From CAITZA01 sp937915285 (GTDB taxonomy: Bacteria > Desulfobacterota > Desulfomonilia > Desulfomonilales > Desulfomonilaceae), in contig DAISIV010000007.1 of the NCBI GenBank assembly GCA_036821825.1, positions 46,960 through 110,959 of the forward strand: a stretch of DNA of 64,000 nt, read 5' to 3'. This document shows positions 35,657 to 44,821 of the stretch, one piece after another; positions within the stretch are counted from its first letter, which is position 1, and the number at the start of each line of letters is the position of its first letter. The notes under the pieces are model-generated. The model had not been told where the DNA came from. It saw nothing but the letters and a program-made list of their open reading frames with translations, and searched no databases. The position numbers were made by a program, and so were the translations under genes.

Positions 35657-36697
35657 TCAGAAAGCAATTTGCATGATCTCATCATGCAATTTTGGTCTGA
35701 GGCTTTTTATTCTTAAATCCGCCTCACCCATGATTACCCTGTTGGTCAGAAATACCACCACCAGATCACGGTCCGGATCAATCCAGACGGATGTTCCCGT
35801 AAAACCGGTGTGTCCGAAACTGGAATCACTGAACAACGATCCGCAGGATGAGCCCTCCGCAGACTTGGTGTCGAACCCCAGAGCCCTCGAAGAGCCAGAG
35901 GCATAACCGCAGCGGGTTACAAACATCCGAAGTGTCTCCTGATCAAAGAACCCGTTGGTTTTCTTGAGATCTCGAAGAAAATGGAGACATAAATCAGCTA
36001 CACCTCTAGCGGAGCCAAATAACCCTGCATGGCCTGAAACTCCGCCTAAAGCACGCGCATTGAGGTCATTTACCAATCCTGGAGTGTCTTCTTCCCTTGT
36101 CCAGGCAATTTCCATATCAGGGTGGGGATTGAAGAGCAACTCGCCACCTAGATTCAAAGGATCATAAACCACTGTCCGGCACACGTCTTGGAGCGACTTT
36201 TGATGATGTTTTTCAAGAATGTCTCCTAGAATTATGAAGCCCAGGTCCGAATAGAGGCTTGCGGTAGCAACCGGATAATCGAGGTGTTCATTCATGATTC
36301 GATCCAGGACAAATTCATGATGAGCGGATCCTTTTGAAAACAGATAATAAGGACGCCATGCCGGTAATCCTGAACTGTGGGCAAGCAAAAGGCGGGGAGT
36401 AATTTGAATTTTGTTTTCAGGTATTTCAGGAAACCAGTTGCTTAATGAGCAGTCGAGCGCTTCTGGACTTGTCTGTGCAAGCTTCATCCAGCACGGAGTA
36501 GTAGCCAAAATTTTCGTCAGGGAAGCCAGATCAAACAGAGTATTCGGACCAGCCTGAGCAGGATTTGATATGCCTAGTTTACCCACATATTCTTCCAGAA
36601 CCGTCCGTCCCTTTATGGAAACAATTAGTGCGGCAGCGCTAAACAAGCCATCTTCATGGGCTTTACCCAAGATTTTCATCACCTTCGACGAAGTCAT
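35657..36697 (-). CDS. Beta-lactamase-fold serine hydrolase (PF00144)
   Basis: 346 residues without a clear signal peptide. The serine-hydrolase motif is S59-L-T-K62 (FDLASLTKILATT). LLAHSSGLPAW and YSDLGFIILGDILEKH follow; the Tyr motif is Y-S-D where class C enzymes have Y-x-N. GHTGFTGTSVWIDP replaces the KTG box. This pattern is typical of the large esterase/D-aminopeptidase group related to class C beta-lactamases. The substrate could be a cell-wall peptide or ester. Antibiotic resistance should not be inferred. Confidence 0.9.
   Translation of the reverse strand: MTSSKVMKILGKAHEDGLFSAAALIVSIKGRTVLEEYVGKLGISNPAQAGPNTLFDLASLTKILATTPCWMKLAQTSPEALDCSLSNWFPEIPENKIQITPRLLLAHSSGLPAWRPYYLFSKGSAHHEFVLDRIMNEHLDYPVATASLYSDLGFIILGDILEKHHQKSLQDVCRTVVYDPLNLGGELLFNPHPDMEIAWTREEDTPGLVNDLNARALGGVSGHAGLFGSARGVADLCLHFLRDLKKTNGFFDQETLRMFVTRCGYASGSSRALGFDTKSAEGSSCGSLFSDSSFGHTGFTGTSVWIDPDRDLVVVFLTNRVIMGEADLRIKSLRPKLHDEIMQIAF
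35669..35693 (+). terminator. Terminator for uppP embedded in the convergent gene
   Basis: TTGCATGAT (35669-35677), loop CTC, ATCATGCAA (35681-35689), then TTTT. The perfect 9-bp stem lies 15 bases after the uppP stop and inside the last codons of the opposite-strand beta-lactamase-fold gene. Confidence 0.65.
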
Positions 36698-36745
36698 TTC
36701 AGTTCCCTGATGTGAAGTATCATGAGCGTCTGGATCTAAATTGAG

Positions 36746-37816
36746 TTAACGGACCGGACCTTGCGAGGCTTTTGGATTTTGGGAGCCATGAAAGGACAAC
36801 AGCGCCAACGATCCCGGTCCCTGATTGAAGATGTAGTCGTGAGGGCCTTTTAGTACGAGTAATGAGTGACGCATGCCCATTGATTCCAGCATGGAAGAGA
36901 ATTTTTCAATTGATTTCAGAAATACGTCAAGGTCACTTGAGACTATCTGAATGGACGATTTCTTTATTCGATTGCCCTTGGAGTTCACAAGGTGTCGGTA
37001 AGTGTCCATGAACGGGCCTACAGCGGCCTGTACTGAACCAACACGCGAGAAAATTTCAGGGTATTTGAAGCCGTAATACATTGAACGGGCCCCACCCATA
37101 GAAACCCCGTCAACACCAAGCCTTGACCGGTCAACCCGGTAATGACTGCACAACGCCGGGATCAATTCCTCCATTATGTATTTTTCATACTCGGGAATTT
37201 CCAACCCATTATGCGAGGTCAGGAGAGGAGAGTATGGGCAGACCAAAATTACCCCAGAGTATGGGTTTTTTTTAAGAAGGCGGTTAAATTTGTCCAACTG
37301 TTCCCTGGTTACCAACCCCCTAAAGTCCGAAGAACTGAGATGGCTGGATGCCAGTGCCTTGGCAGCCTCATCCGCCTTGTAGTAGGAAACCCACGCCAAA
37401 GATCCTTGCCTCGGACTCTTGGAGCATTCCCCGGCCCCTCCAAAAGCGATTACCATGGGATAAACGGTCGATGGCTTTTCATGATAGTCTGCAGGAAGAC
37501 TGACAGCGCAAATGGCCTCGGGAAAATACCTGGACCTGATAGTGAAATACTCCGTGGGTACAAGAAAGCTACCTACGGGCTCTACATTGGGGACGGAATC
37601 TTCGATGACCGCCTGATCACCGCTAACTTTTAATCTCCTGTCAACTGACGCATCCGGTTTGGAAGGGACTATTTCATTCTTTTCAATAAGTTTTTTAGGT
37701 GGTTCTTGGGTTTTTAATGCGGAAGTCATCTGGTCTGAATAATCGGAGCAACCTCCAAGGACTGTTAATCCGGCAAGGATCATCCAGAACATGGCTGTTT
37801 TTGAGTTTAAGACCAT
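36746..37816 (-). CDS. Lipoprotein esterase (esterase D/feruloyl-esterase-like)
   Basis: 356 residues. Lipoprotein signal with lipobox LGGC (LTVLGGCSDYS), so probably anchored in the envelope. An alpha/beta hydrolase domain of the PF00756 type follows: an early oxyanion region (VYPMVIAFGGAGE), the nucleophile elbow with S239 in GVSMGGARS, a likely acid D in SSDLDVF and H in KGPHDYIF. It may release acyl or aryl esters from carbohydrates or small molecules. A related gene, with Cys in place of the Ser, follows upstream at 37905-39014. The two look like a duplicated pair. Confidence 0.85.
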   Translation of the reverse strand: MVLNSKTAMFWMILAGLTVLGGCSDYSDQMTSALKTQEPPKKLIEKNEIVPSKPDASVDRRLKVSGDQAVIEDSVPNVEPVGSFLVPTEYFTIRSRYFPEAICAVSLPADYHEKPSTVYPMVIAFGGAGECSKSPRQGSLAWVSYYKADEAAKALASSHLSSSDFRGLVTREQLDKFNRLLKKNPYSGVILVCPYSPLLTSHNGLEIPEYEKYIMEELIPALCSHYRVDRSRLGVDGVSMGGARSMYYGFKYPEIFSRVGSVQAAVGPFMDTYRHLVNSKGNRIKKSSIQIVSSDLDVFLKSIEKFSSMLESMGMRHSLLVLKGPHDYIFNQGPGSLALLSFHGSQNPKASQGPVR

Positions 37817-37904
37817 TATCCCTTTTTCAAAGCCAAAAAATTTCGCTTAACAAGGTGATTGGGTTATCCGACTAGTCGAATCCGGATCATTAACTCGACT
37901 TGTG

Positions 37905-39014
37905 CTACCACAATCCTGGCAATCTCCTGTTATCCTTTTCTACACTGGCCTGCTGGGGTTTCTGGCTATCTGTTGGCGAATTGGTGGAAGCGATTGCAGG
38001 AGCGAGATTCTGGTTGATTCCCAAGGCCTTCATATTATTGGAAAACTGTCTCGAGAACCAGTAAAGCGCCTGGTGTCCGTTAGGATACCTATATGCGCAA
38101 TACCCGTGGCCGCAACTCTCAAAAACGTTTACAGTGACTGGGAAACCGGCGGCTTTCATGTCTTCGACAAGTTCGTACAAACGGCCTCTGTTGCTGTAGG
38201 TGTTACAGCCGTCTTTAGTATTCGTATTTATGTTGTAAACGATGCCACCCGCCTTTTTGATCCGCGCAACATTACTGCGCCATACATCCGGAACCATCGG
38301 GTAGCTTCCGAGATCGGTTTGCTGGCCACCGGCGTAGCCAAATATGTCAGGGCGTCTGGCCGAGATCATGATGGCCTGGGCTGCTCCGGCGCACGCGCCG
38401 TCTATTCCTCTGAACTTGCGATCTGGAACTGTCCGGTAATGGGTGTCAATGAATGGAATCACTTCTTCAATCAGATATTTTTCATACTGCCCAGTCGCTC
38501 CTCCGCCTGGATTCCAAAGAGATACCGCTATGATATCATCATAAGGATTTTCTCGAAGCCACTGGTTGAACATCCTGAGTTCACGATCGTTTACGTTTTC
38601 CTGAAAGCTGGCTGGGGTCAAGTTTCCGGACTTGAGATTGTCCATTACTAGAGGGGTTTTGCACCATACCGACCAGTAAGTGGCTCCACCAAGTTCCGGA
38701 CCATTGTCCCAACCGGATTTTCCACCAAGGAGATAGACAACCCCGTAGCGCCTGTTTACATCTGTTTCGTAATTCTCAGGAAGCATGACATGGACGGGGA
38801 AGGGCCCCGGAACATCCTGTCCCCCCTTCGCACGAGCGCTTTTATAAACATTGGAGTGGACGCGAACGACTTCTATGTAATGTTTGGTTCGAAGGAACTT
38901 GGTCCTGGCTTCAATTTCAGACCATGGTTCCTCTTTGACAGCGGCCTGGGATAGCCCAGCGAAAATTATGGCCAGGGCAATTAAAATTAAGGGAATTCGT
39001 AATGCCGCTTTCAT
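37905..39014 (-). CDS. Secreted esterase-like protein with Cys at the nucleophile position
   Basis: 369 residues from the ATG at 39014 (GGAGG six bases upstream; a TTG one codon before is less likely). Signal peptide IPLILIALAIIFAGLSQAA. Same PF00756-like fold as the neighbouring lipoprotein: RYGVVYLLGGKSGWDNG, IIAVSLWNPGG, IEEVIPFIDTHYRT and a late ESCGHGYCAY with the probable His. The elbow reads GIDGACAGAAQ: C208 stands where the paralogue has S239. Catalysis through Cys, or loss of activity, are both possible. The two genes lie head to tail, about 90 bases apart. Confidence 0.82.
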   Translation of the reverse strand: MKAALRIPLILIALAIIFAGLSQAAVKEEPWSEIEARTKFLRTKHYIEVVRVHSNVYKSARAKGGQDVPGPFPVHVMLPENYETDVNRRYGVVYLLGGKSGWDNGPELGGATYWSVWCKTPLVMDNLKSGNLTPASFQENVNDRELRMFNQWLRENPYDDIIAVSLWNPGGGATGQYEKYLIEEVIPFIDTHYRTVPDRKFRGIDGACAGAAQAIMISARRPDIFGYAGGQQTDLGSYPMVPDVWRSNVARIKKAGGIVYNINTNTKDGCNTYSNRGRLYELVEDMKAAGFPVTVNVFESCGHGYCAYRYPNGHQALYWFSRQFSNNMKALGINQNLAPAIASTNSPTDSQKPQQASVEKDNRRLPGLW

Positions 39015-39089
39015 CAAAGACCTCCATCAAGTGTGATGACATTTACGATCATTATTGTTCGTGATCATCAATAAATGAACGCCGACCAA

Positions 39090-40889
39090 TTATTTAACAT
39101 TAATCATGTAAACATTGACAGGGAAGCCCTGCTGGTCAACCGTTCTGCTTTCGGGTGGATCCATCAGTATAACACTGCTTTTGACATTTACTCCCCTGAG
39201 CGCGCATCGCACATATACCGGATACGTTCCAGGGCGGCCAGCAGTCACCTGAACCTGCATCTCATAGGTTTTTTTCTCGGCCCACAGCTCGATCCAAAGT
39301 TCGGCCATCGGTACTTTGGTTCTAATCTTGTCTGATAATACAGACAAGACGGTGCTGCCTGCCCCGTAAATTCTACCCGGTTTGGCTGAAACCAGCTTTA
39401 AGCCGGAAGGGTCGGGTGAGGACACTGTTATTCCACCGTAATCAGACTCGGCCCCCTGATTTTGAGCCTGTACAGTTATTGTGAAAGTTTTTCCTGACTG
39501 TACCTCAGTAGGTACCTTGACGTTCAGGATTTTTGGAAAAGCCTCTCTTGGTTTGGCTATCTCAAAGAGATTTGCAGTCCAGTCAGCCCCATCGATTTTT
39601 GTTTCTATCAGGTATTCGCCCTCCGCCAAAGCCCCACCCACAGGGGAAGAAAAATCATTGGGGAACCTGACATCAATGTCTGCGCTTTGAGATGGCATGA
39701 TCACCGTCTTGCTGACATCAAAACGTGGACCTCTGAGCCTGATTTCAAGGTTTCTAGGTGTGGCGCCCTGGTTTCGAAACCAGAATTTTATCGAATTCCT
39801 GTTATCATCGCCAAACTTGGGAATGTGAGAAATCAATTCGGGAATTGGCTTGAAGACTTTGCCGGCCAAATGGGTTATTTCGATATCCGGACCTTTTGAT
39901 GGGGCCGGAATAGTCGGGCGATTGGTTTCCGGCTGGCCTGTAGTTTCCGGGGGGGCAATTGCGGGGGTAGAAGTAGCATTGGACGAAGAAGCATGCCGGT
40001 CAATACCGACCGGGGCATCGGTGACTGTTTGCTGCTGGTTCTGGGCAAAGGCCTTAGGAGTGGTGTCCGCCGCAGTTTGGACTGGGACTTCAACATCGGG
40101 CAAATCCGCCTCGATAACCAGGATCCGTTTTTCCTCTCCTCTGGCCCCCCTGAATTGGCTCATGAACCTGTTCAGCCCCTGAGCGGCATTTATATTCATT
40201 TTATGCACATTGCTTCTTCTGGTGGCGTGGTACAGCCACACTGCCCCAGTCTTGTCCGGGATCATCAAGACAACGTGGTAATGAAGGAGCTTATAACCTC
40301 TTTGATTTGTGGGTCGACTGATACTGCCAAAATAGACTTTTCCAGGTTTCATCTTACTCAAAACCTGGCGCCAGGCGTTTGAGTCATCCAGATCAAAACC
40401 TCTCAGGCTACTACCATCAGCGGTTTTAAGATCATATGGCCGGTTATCAGGCATGATAACTTTAGGATTATAGCCGTCGGTGAGGTTCAGGATGAGGTCA
40501 TACCCAAAATCCCAATCCTCTCCAAGCGCGGCTCCTGCGCCGCTGTTATTCTGGCGGTCTCGAGCCACATCTGGAAGGGACCAGTTCCTGTTGTACAAAT
40601 ACCTGGCTACCGACACTACAAGTCCGCTACAGTTTAGTCCTGGGGTTTCGAATTTCCTGTTCGCTTTGTCGAAGGTCGTAAATATTCCATGATCATCAAG
40701 TGCTCCATCATCACGATATGGTATGCCGAGATGGGTGTCTGCTATTTCAACGGGATCGGACTTCTCAGCAATTTTCTTTTGCCAGAGATGATCCGGAGCG
40801 TAAAGCCGATCGCCCGATGCCGATGAAAAGGCAAAACAAATGATCAGGAAAGACAGAAAAAACTTAATGGTAAAATTAGAGGTTTTCAC
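39090..40889 (-). CDS. Secreted NlpC/P60-like domain protein with C-terminal Ig-like/CARDB-like region
   Basis: 599 residues from a GTG at 40889 that has GGAGGG just upstream; a TTG at 40928 is the alternative. Signal peptide (FFLSFLIICFAFSSASG). The N-terminal ~240 residues have a Cys-His hydrolase look: GLNCSGLVVSVARYLY with C87, and YKLLHYHVVLMI for the His, as in NlpC/P60 amidases. A Pro/Thr/Ala-rich linker (~280-340) and two beta-rich domains follow. The last of these resembles CARDB or similar adhesion modules (SGKTFTITVQAQNQG). Could act on peptidoglycan or on a surface polymer. I do not recognise the whole protein. Confidence 0.65.
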   Translation of the reverse strand: MKTSNFTIKFFLSFLIICFAFSSASGDRLYAPDHLWQKKIAEKSDPVEIADTHLGIPYRDDGALDDHGIFTTFDKANRKFETPGLNCSGLVVSVARYLYNRNWSLPDVARDRQNNSGAGAALGEDWDFGYDLILNLTDGYNPKVIMPDNRPYDLKTADGSSLRGFDLDDSNAWRQVLSKMKPGKVYFGSISRPTNQRGYKLLHYHVVLMIPDKTGAVWLYHATRRSNVHKMNINAAQGLNRFMSQFRGARGEEKRILVIEADLPDVEVPVQTAADTTPKAFAQNQQQTVTDAPVGIDRHASSSNATSTPAIAPPETTGQPETNRPTIPAPSKGPDIEITHLAGKVFKPIPELISHIPKFGDDNRNSIKFWFRNQGATPRNLEIRLRGPRFDVSKTVIMPSQSADIDVRFPNDFSSPVGGALAEGEYLIETKIDGADWTANLFEIAKPREAFPKILNVKVPTEVQSGKTFTITVQAQNQGAESDYGGITVSSPDPSGLKLVSAKPGRIYGAGSTVLSVLSDKIRTKVPMAELWIELWAEKKTYEMQVQVTAGRPGTYPVYVRCALRGVNVKSSVILMDPPESRTVDQQGFPVNVYMINVK

Positions 40890-41034
40890 TAACCCTCCAA
40901 GTATTTGTGCTATTTCATATTTTATCAAGTTAGGTAGAACTTCGCAAGATAGTGTTTGCAGGTAGGTGAGGGTGTAAACACAATGCCTTTCTAAATCCGT
41001 GCCCTGTCAGGAATACAAAAACGGTGTTTCAAGA

Positions 41035-41529
41035 TTACCTGACTGAAAAGCTAAGCCTTCTGGCCAGCTTGCCATCGAGAAACAGCTCCACTTTCCACAG
41101 TCCGGGCTTGTGGCTATACAGAGCTGATGTGGGCATAGTATGTATTCTGGTAGTCCCGCCACTCTTCCTCTCTACTCCTTTTTTCCCCTCGCTCTGGGAA
41201 TCATAGGTAGTCCTGATAGTCCTGAATTCCTGATCTGATGGGTCGTACCAGATAGACTCGGCCGTATACTTGTTTGTTTCATTTCTTGGGACAAAAAACA
41301 GGTTTACTGTCTCGTTCACGTTGTGATCAAATGTCTCTTTGGCGGCCGCAGATGAGCCAGGGGTAAGAAACACGTCTTTCACCAGGTAGTATTGTTCATC
41401 TCTGGAGGTAATCTCGACGCCTTTCCATTTCCCGGGGTTAATAACGCCGCATCCAGAAAAAATGGACAACACTGTCGTTGTTAACAACAAATAGCCAGCC
41501 CAACCCAAAAAATTCGTTTTCATCTTCAT
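41035..41529 (-). CDS. Putative lipoprotein, unknown function
   Basis: 164 residues from the ATG at 41529. N-terminal lipoprotein signal ending LSIFSGC. The mature part has no recognised domain: a segment EITSRDEQYYLVKDVF, a Ser/Gly/Lys-rich centre and a C-terminal strand GLWKVELFLDGKLARR that looks like the end of a beta-sandwich. Lies 35 bases after the ArgA-like gene on the same strand and may be transcribed with the recN group. Confidence 0.75.
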   Translation of the reverse strand: MKMKTNFLGWAGYLLLTTTVLSIFSGCGVINPGKWKGVEITSRDEQYYLVKDVFLTPGSSAAAKETFDHNVNETVNLFFVPRNETNKYTAESIWYDPSDQEFRTIRTTYDSQSEGKKGVERKSGGTTRIHTMPTSALYSHKPGLWKVELFLDGKLARRLSFSVR

Positions 41530-41587
41530 GAGCGCCCTGATTCTTCGACCCAAATGCGCAACGGCTTATGATCAATAGTGCTTTGCG

Positions 41588-42046
41588 TCAATCGCTGTTC
41601 CTTACTAAAGCTATTTCGTCGCATTCCGGAAATTTGGGACAATTTATACAATCAGCCCAGATCTTATGAGGAAGCATATTCTTGTCCATCTGTTGAAAAC
41701 CCAACCGTTCGAAAAGGCCGACCCTGTATGTTAAAACAAAAACTCTCCTGATATCCATGCTGTCGGCCTCTTCGACCAGAGCATTTATCAATGAGCTACC
41801 CAGGCCGGTCTTCTGAAAAGATGACCTGACGGCGACTGACCTTATTTCTGCAAGGTCTTCCCAAACGATGCGAAGTGCGCCGCATCCAATAACCTCTCCT
41901 GATGTGTCATCAACAATTACCGTGAAGTCCCTGATCTGGGCATACAGGTCCGTCATTGCCCTGGCCAGGACGTGACCATACCTCGCCTGTCCGGAGATTA
42001 TTTTGTGGATGGTTTTTACATCACTCAACAAAGCCTTTCGAATCAA
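41588..42046 (-). CDS. argA: GNAT N-acetyltransferase, short ArgA (N-acetylglutamate synthase) type
   Basis: 152 residues, a single GNAT domain. The acetyl-CoA loop reads VAVRSSFQKTGLGSSLINALVEEA. The diagnostic C-terminus LPHKIWADCINCPKFPECDE is shared by stand-alone N-acetylglutamate synthases of Desulfobacterota. It should start arginine biosynthesis by acetylating glutamate. The start is TTG at 42046 with GGAG eight bases upstream. It directly follows recN on the same strand. The amino-acid kinase domain of classical ArgA is absent, as expected for this short form. Confidence 0.85.
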   Translation of the reverse strand: MIRKALLSDVKTIHKIISGQARYGHVLARAMTDLYAQIRDFTVIVDDTSGEVIGCGALRIVWEDLAEIRSVAVRSSFQKTGLGSSLINALVEEADSMDIRRVFVLTYRVGLFERLGFQQMDKNMLPHKIWADCINCPKFPECDEIALVRNSD

Positions 42047-42064
42047 ATCCTATTCTCCAACCAT

Positions 42065-43723
42065 TTACTTTTTCATCAGTTTTTTTACATGTTCGCGTAG
42101 TGGGCTAGCGTCTGGGTCAGCTCCGATCATTCTCGTGAGTTCATCGACCCGACCGTCAGCCGACAATTTTGCGACTTCCAGAAATGTTCTACCATCCTTT
42201 ACCGATTTTCGCACTGCCAGATGGTGATCCGCCTTTGCGGCAATCTGGTGGAGATGAGTTATGCAAATGGTCTGCTGGTGTTTTGCTATCCTCGAAAGGC
42301 GTTCTGCTACCGCAACAGCAGTATGGCCTCCAATACCTGCGTCAACCTCATCGAATATCAACGTGGATTCATTGCCCGGCTCGACCTCAAGAGTTTTTAT
42401 CGCAAGCATCAATCTGGAAAGCTCCCCGCCTGAAGCAATCTTCGACAAGGGTTTTGAGGTTTCACCAGGGTTAGACTGTAAATAGAACTCAACATTTTCA
42501 AGTCCGAAGGGACGTGGATTTTTAGGATCATGAGCATGGAAGATCACTTCGAATTTTGCCTCAGCCATAGACAGCGCCTTTAGTTCGGACTCCATTGATT
42601 CCTGAAATTTCTTTGCAGCCATCATGCGGGACTCTGAGAGCTTCCCGGCATTCTCCATGTATGAGTTGAAACTATGTTCAAGTTCAAGCCTTTTAGCCTT
42701 CAAGGCCTTCTCTAATCTGTATATCTCCTCAGAATCTTGGGATAACTCATTCAATATTCTTAAAAGTCCGGGCAGGTCGGTCGAATGCTTTTTCTTCAGT
42801 TTCCTTATGAAACTTAGCCGCTCCTCTATCCTTTCCAGTCTGTCGGGATTGCTGCGAAAGTTTTCAGAAATACGCCTCAATTCCTGAGCGACATCCTCGA
42901 GTCGGTAGGAAGCCTCGTCGAAGCTGTTCCTAAGTTCCTCAAGTTCAGGATTCGCAGCAGCAAGGAAGAGAATGTTCTTCTTGACTTCCGCAAGTAGCTC
43001 AATTGCGCTCCCTGACTTGCCATACAGCGAATGGTAGGCTTCATAGGAACGCTCCCTGATCTGGGATGCTTTCTTGAGCACATCCCGCTCAGCCATCAGT
43101 GTGTCTTCTTCGGATTCCTTCAACTGGGCAGACGTCAATTCCTTGACCGTTTCCGTGTTTTCACGGTTTATTAGCTCGTGCTCCTTAACTTTTTTTTCTA
43201 TTTTCGTGAACTCGCCCTGTATCTCCTTATGGGATGAGTAAGATTCCTGAACTTTCAGACGCAAAGAGTAAAGCTTCTGACATCTGTCGAGGATTTCCGT
43301 GTGCTCATCAGGGTTGAGCAACACATGACTCTCGTGCTGTCCAAACACGTTTACAAGCAACGTTCCGAGTTTTTGGAGTGTAGCCACGGAGGCAAGTTCC
43401 CCGTTTATAGAACATCTGGAACGTCCAGAAGAGTTTATGCGACGGATGATAACCAATTCGCTGGATCGTAATTCGTTTAGGTCAAATTCCTCGGGCCAGA
43501 CAAAGCTGTCTGAAAGTTCAAACAACCCCTCCACCCGGGCCTCTTCCGATCCTGCTCTAATTATGTCCGCAGAGCATTTCGCCCCTAACAGTATGCCCAA
43601 TGCGCCAATAAGTATGGATTTCCCCGCGCCTGTCTCGCCAGTCAGGGCATTGAAGCCATCACGAAATTCTATCTCAACATTATCAATAATAGCGAAATTT
43701 GAAATTTTTAAATATCTAAGCAT
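42065..43723 (-). CDS. recN: DNA repair protein RecN
   Basis: 552 residues from the ATG at 43723. An SMC-like ATPase: Walker A in TGETGAGKSILIGALGILLG near the N-terminus, long coiled-coil arms (~160-370), the signature KIASGGELSRLMLAIKTL, and Walker B TLIFDEVDAGIGGHTA. It tethers broken DNA ends during double-strand break repair. Upstream is nadK on the same strand, a common pairing, and argA follows 18 bases downstream. Confidence 0.97.
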   Translation of the reverse strand: MLRYLKISNFAIIDNVEIEFRDGFNALTGETGAGKSILIGALGILLGAKCSADIIRAGSEEARVEGLFELSDSFVWPEEFDLNELRSSELVIIRRINSSGRSRCSINGELASVATLQKLGTLLVNVFGQHESHVLLNPDEHTEILDRCQKLYSLRLKVQESYSSHKEIQGEFTKIEKKVKEHELINRENTETVKELTSAQLKESEEDTLMAERDVLKKASQIRERSYEAYHSLYGKSGSAIELLAEVKKNILFLAAANPELEELRNSFDEASYRLEDVAQELRRISENFRSNPDRLERIEERLSFIRKLKKKHSTDLPGLLRILNELSQDSEEIYRLEKALKAKRLELEHSFNSYMENAGKLSESRMMAAKKFQESMESELKALSMAEAKFEVIFHAHDPKNPRPFGLENVEFYLQSNPGETSKPLSKIASGGELSRLMLAIKTLEVEPGNESTLIFDEVDAGIGGHTAVAVAERLSRIAKHQQTICITHLHQIAAKADHHLAVRKSVKDGRTFLEVAKLSADGRVDELTRMIGADPDASPLREHVKKLMKK

Positions 43724-43815
43724 CAAAACTTCAACGTCAGTTCAGTTCACTTCTTTATATAACAAATTGAACTTATTTGGAAGTTTTTGAGATAAGGGGC
43801 ATCCTGGTTTAATGG

Positions 43816-44652
43816 TTAGCGAACCAGCCCCAATTTGGCGTCCAGCACGTCGAAGTAATCGCGTTTCCTTGATTTAACAATAATAAAGGGAAATTGAGCC
43901 TTTTCAACAATTATTGACGATCCCTGAGCCATTGAAATGTGAGTGTGACCATCGATAGTCATGGTGAAATTTTCCCCTTTGTTGAGAATAATTTGAATGG
44001 GGAAATCCGGAGGCGCCAGAAGGGGTCTCTTGAGCCCTGAGTAAGGACAAATTGGCGTCAGCAATATACCCTCGACATCCGGATGTACCAATGGACCACC
44101 AGCAGCATAGGAATATGCGCTGGATCCGATAGGTGTAGAAATTATAAGCCCGTCTGCTCTCAACTCCATGTCCCGGCATGTCCCAACCCTTATCCCAAGG
44201 TCAATTATTCGGGCTATTCCTGTCCAGTGAATGACTACCTCATTCAGGGACTTGCGGATCTTCCCATCCGGGGCTGTCACGGCCAGCATCATTCTTTTTC
44301 CGAGGAGCGATTTTCCCTGAAGGGCTAATTCTATCTCTTCCAATGCCTCATCAGGAGCAATTTCGGCCATGAAGCCGACTCTGCCGAGATTTACCCCCAA
44401 CACCGGGATTGGCCGAGAGTTGAGTTGAGTGGCCGCCTGGAGCAATGTTCCGTCTCCGCCCAGGGAGACAATCAGGCTGACCTTGTCATCCAGATTGCCA
44501 GAGCACTCGACTCCCCATGAAACGGCAAGATCGGAGCAGGATCTTTCCAGGATGACCCGGGTTTCCCGACGTTTGAGATATTTGCAGATTTGTTCAGCAA
44601 GGTCCAATGCCTGATCGGCGCTTCTTTTGATGATTAGACCGACACCCTGCAT
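43816..44652 (-). CDS. nadK: NAD kinase
   Basis: Phosphorylates NAD to NADP. 278 residues with the GGDGT motif (LIVSLGGDGTLLQAA), NLGRVGFMAEI, the NE pair in KSLNEVVIHW, the TPIGSSAYSYAAGGPLVHP loop (consensus TPTGSTAYxxSAGGP, so T to I at the third position), and an acidic-strand close. The ATG is at 44652. The recN gene follows after 92 bases on the same strand. Confidence 0.96.
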   Translation of the reverse strand: MQGVGLIIKRSADQALDLAEQICKYLKRRETRVILERSCSDLAVSWGVECSGNLDDKVSLIVSLGGDGTLLQAATQLNSRPIPVLGVNLGRVGFMAEIAPDEALEEIELALQGKSLLGKRMMLAVTAPDGKIRKSLNEVVIHWTGIARIIDLGIRVGTCRDMELRADGLIISTPIGSSAYSYAAGGPLVHPDVEGILLTPICPYSGLKRPLLAPPDFPIQIILNKGENFTMTIDGHTHISMAQGSSIIVEKAQFPFIIVKSRKRDYFDVLDAKLGLVR

Positions 44653-44821
44653 GACTGCTCCATGTGGGAAAACACTGAAATCGAATAATCACGTACCATG
44701 AATCTGACACAAAATCTATCAAATTTAGCCCTGTTTGGATGGCCTCCTTCAAACAGTCTTGCCCCCAGTTACATGTTGTTGTAGGCTTCCGGAATCACTG
44801 AGTACCTGTTAAGAAACTCTG

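Noticed and set aside
35657..36697. Beta-lactamase-fold gene as an antibiotic resistance determinant
   Set aside because: The KTG box is replaced and the Tyr motif is Y-S-D; this group is mainly esterases and peptidases.
37902..38651. 249-codon plus-strand frame opposite the secreted esterase
   Set aside because: Shadow frame; the minus strand has a signal peptide, ribosome binding site and fold motifs.
43790..43830. tRNA-like sequence near the end of nadK
   Set aside because: A short GGTTTAATGGTTAGC resemblance only; no cloverleaf forms and it overlaps coding sequence.
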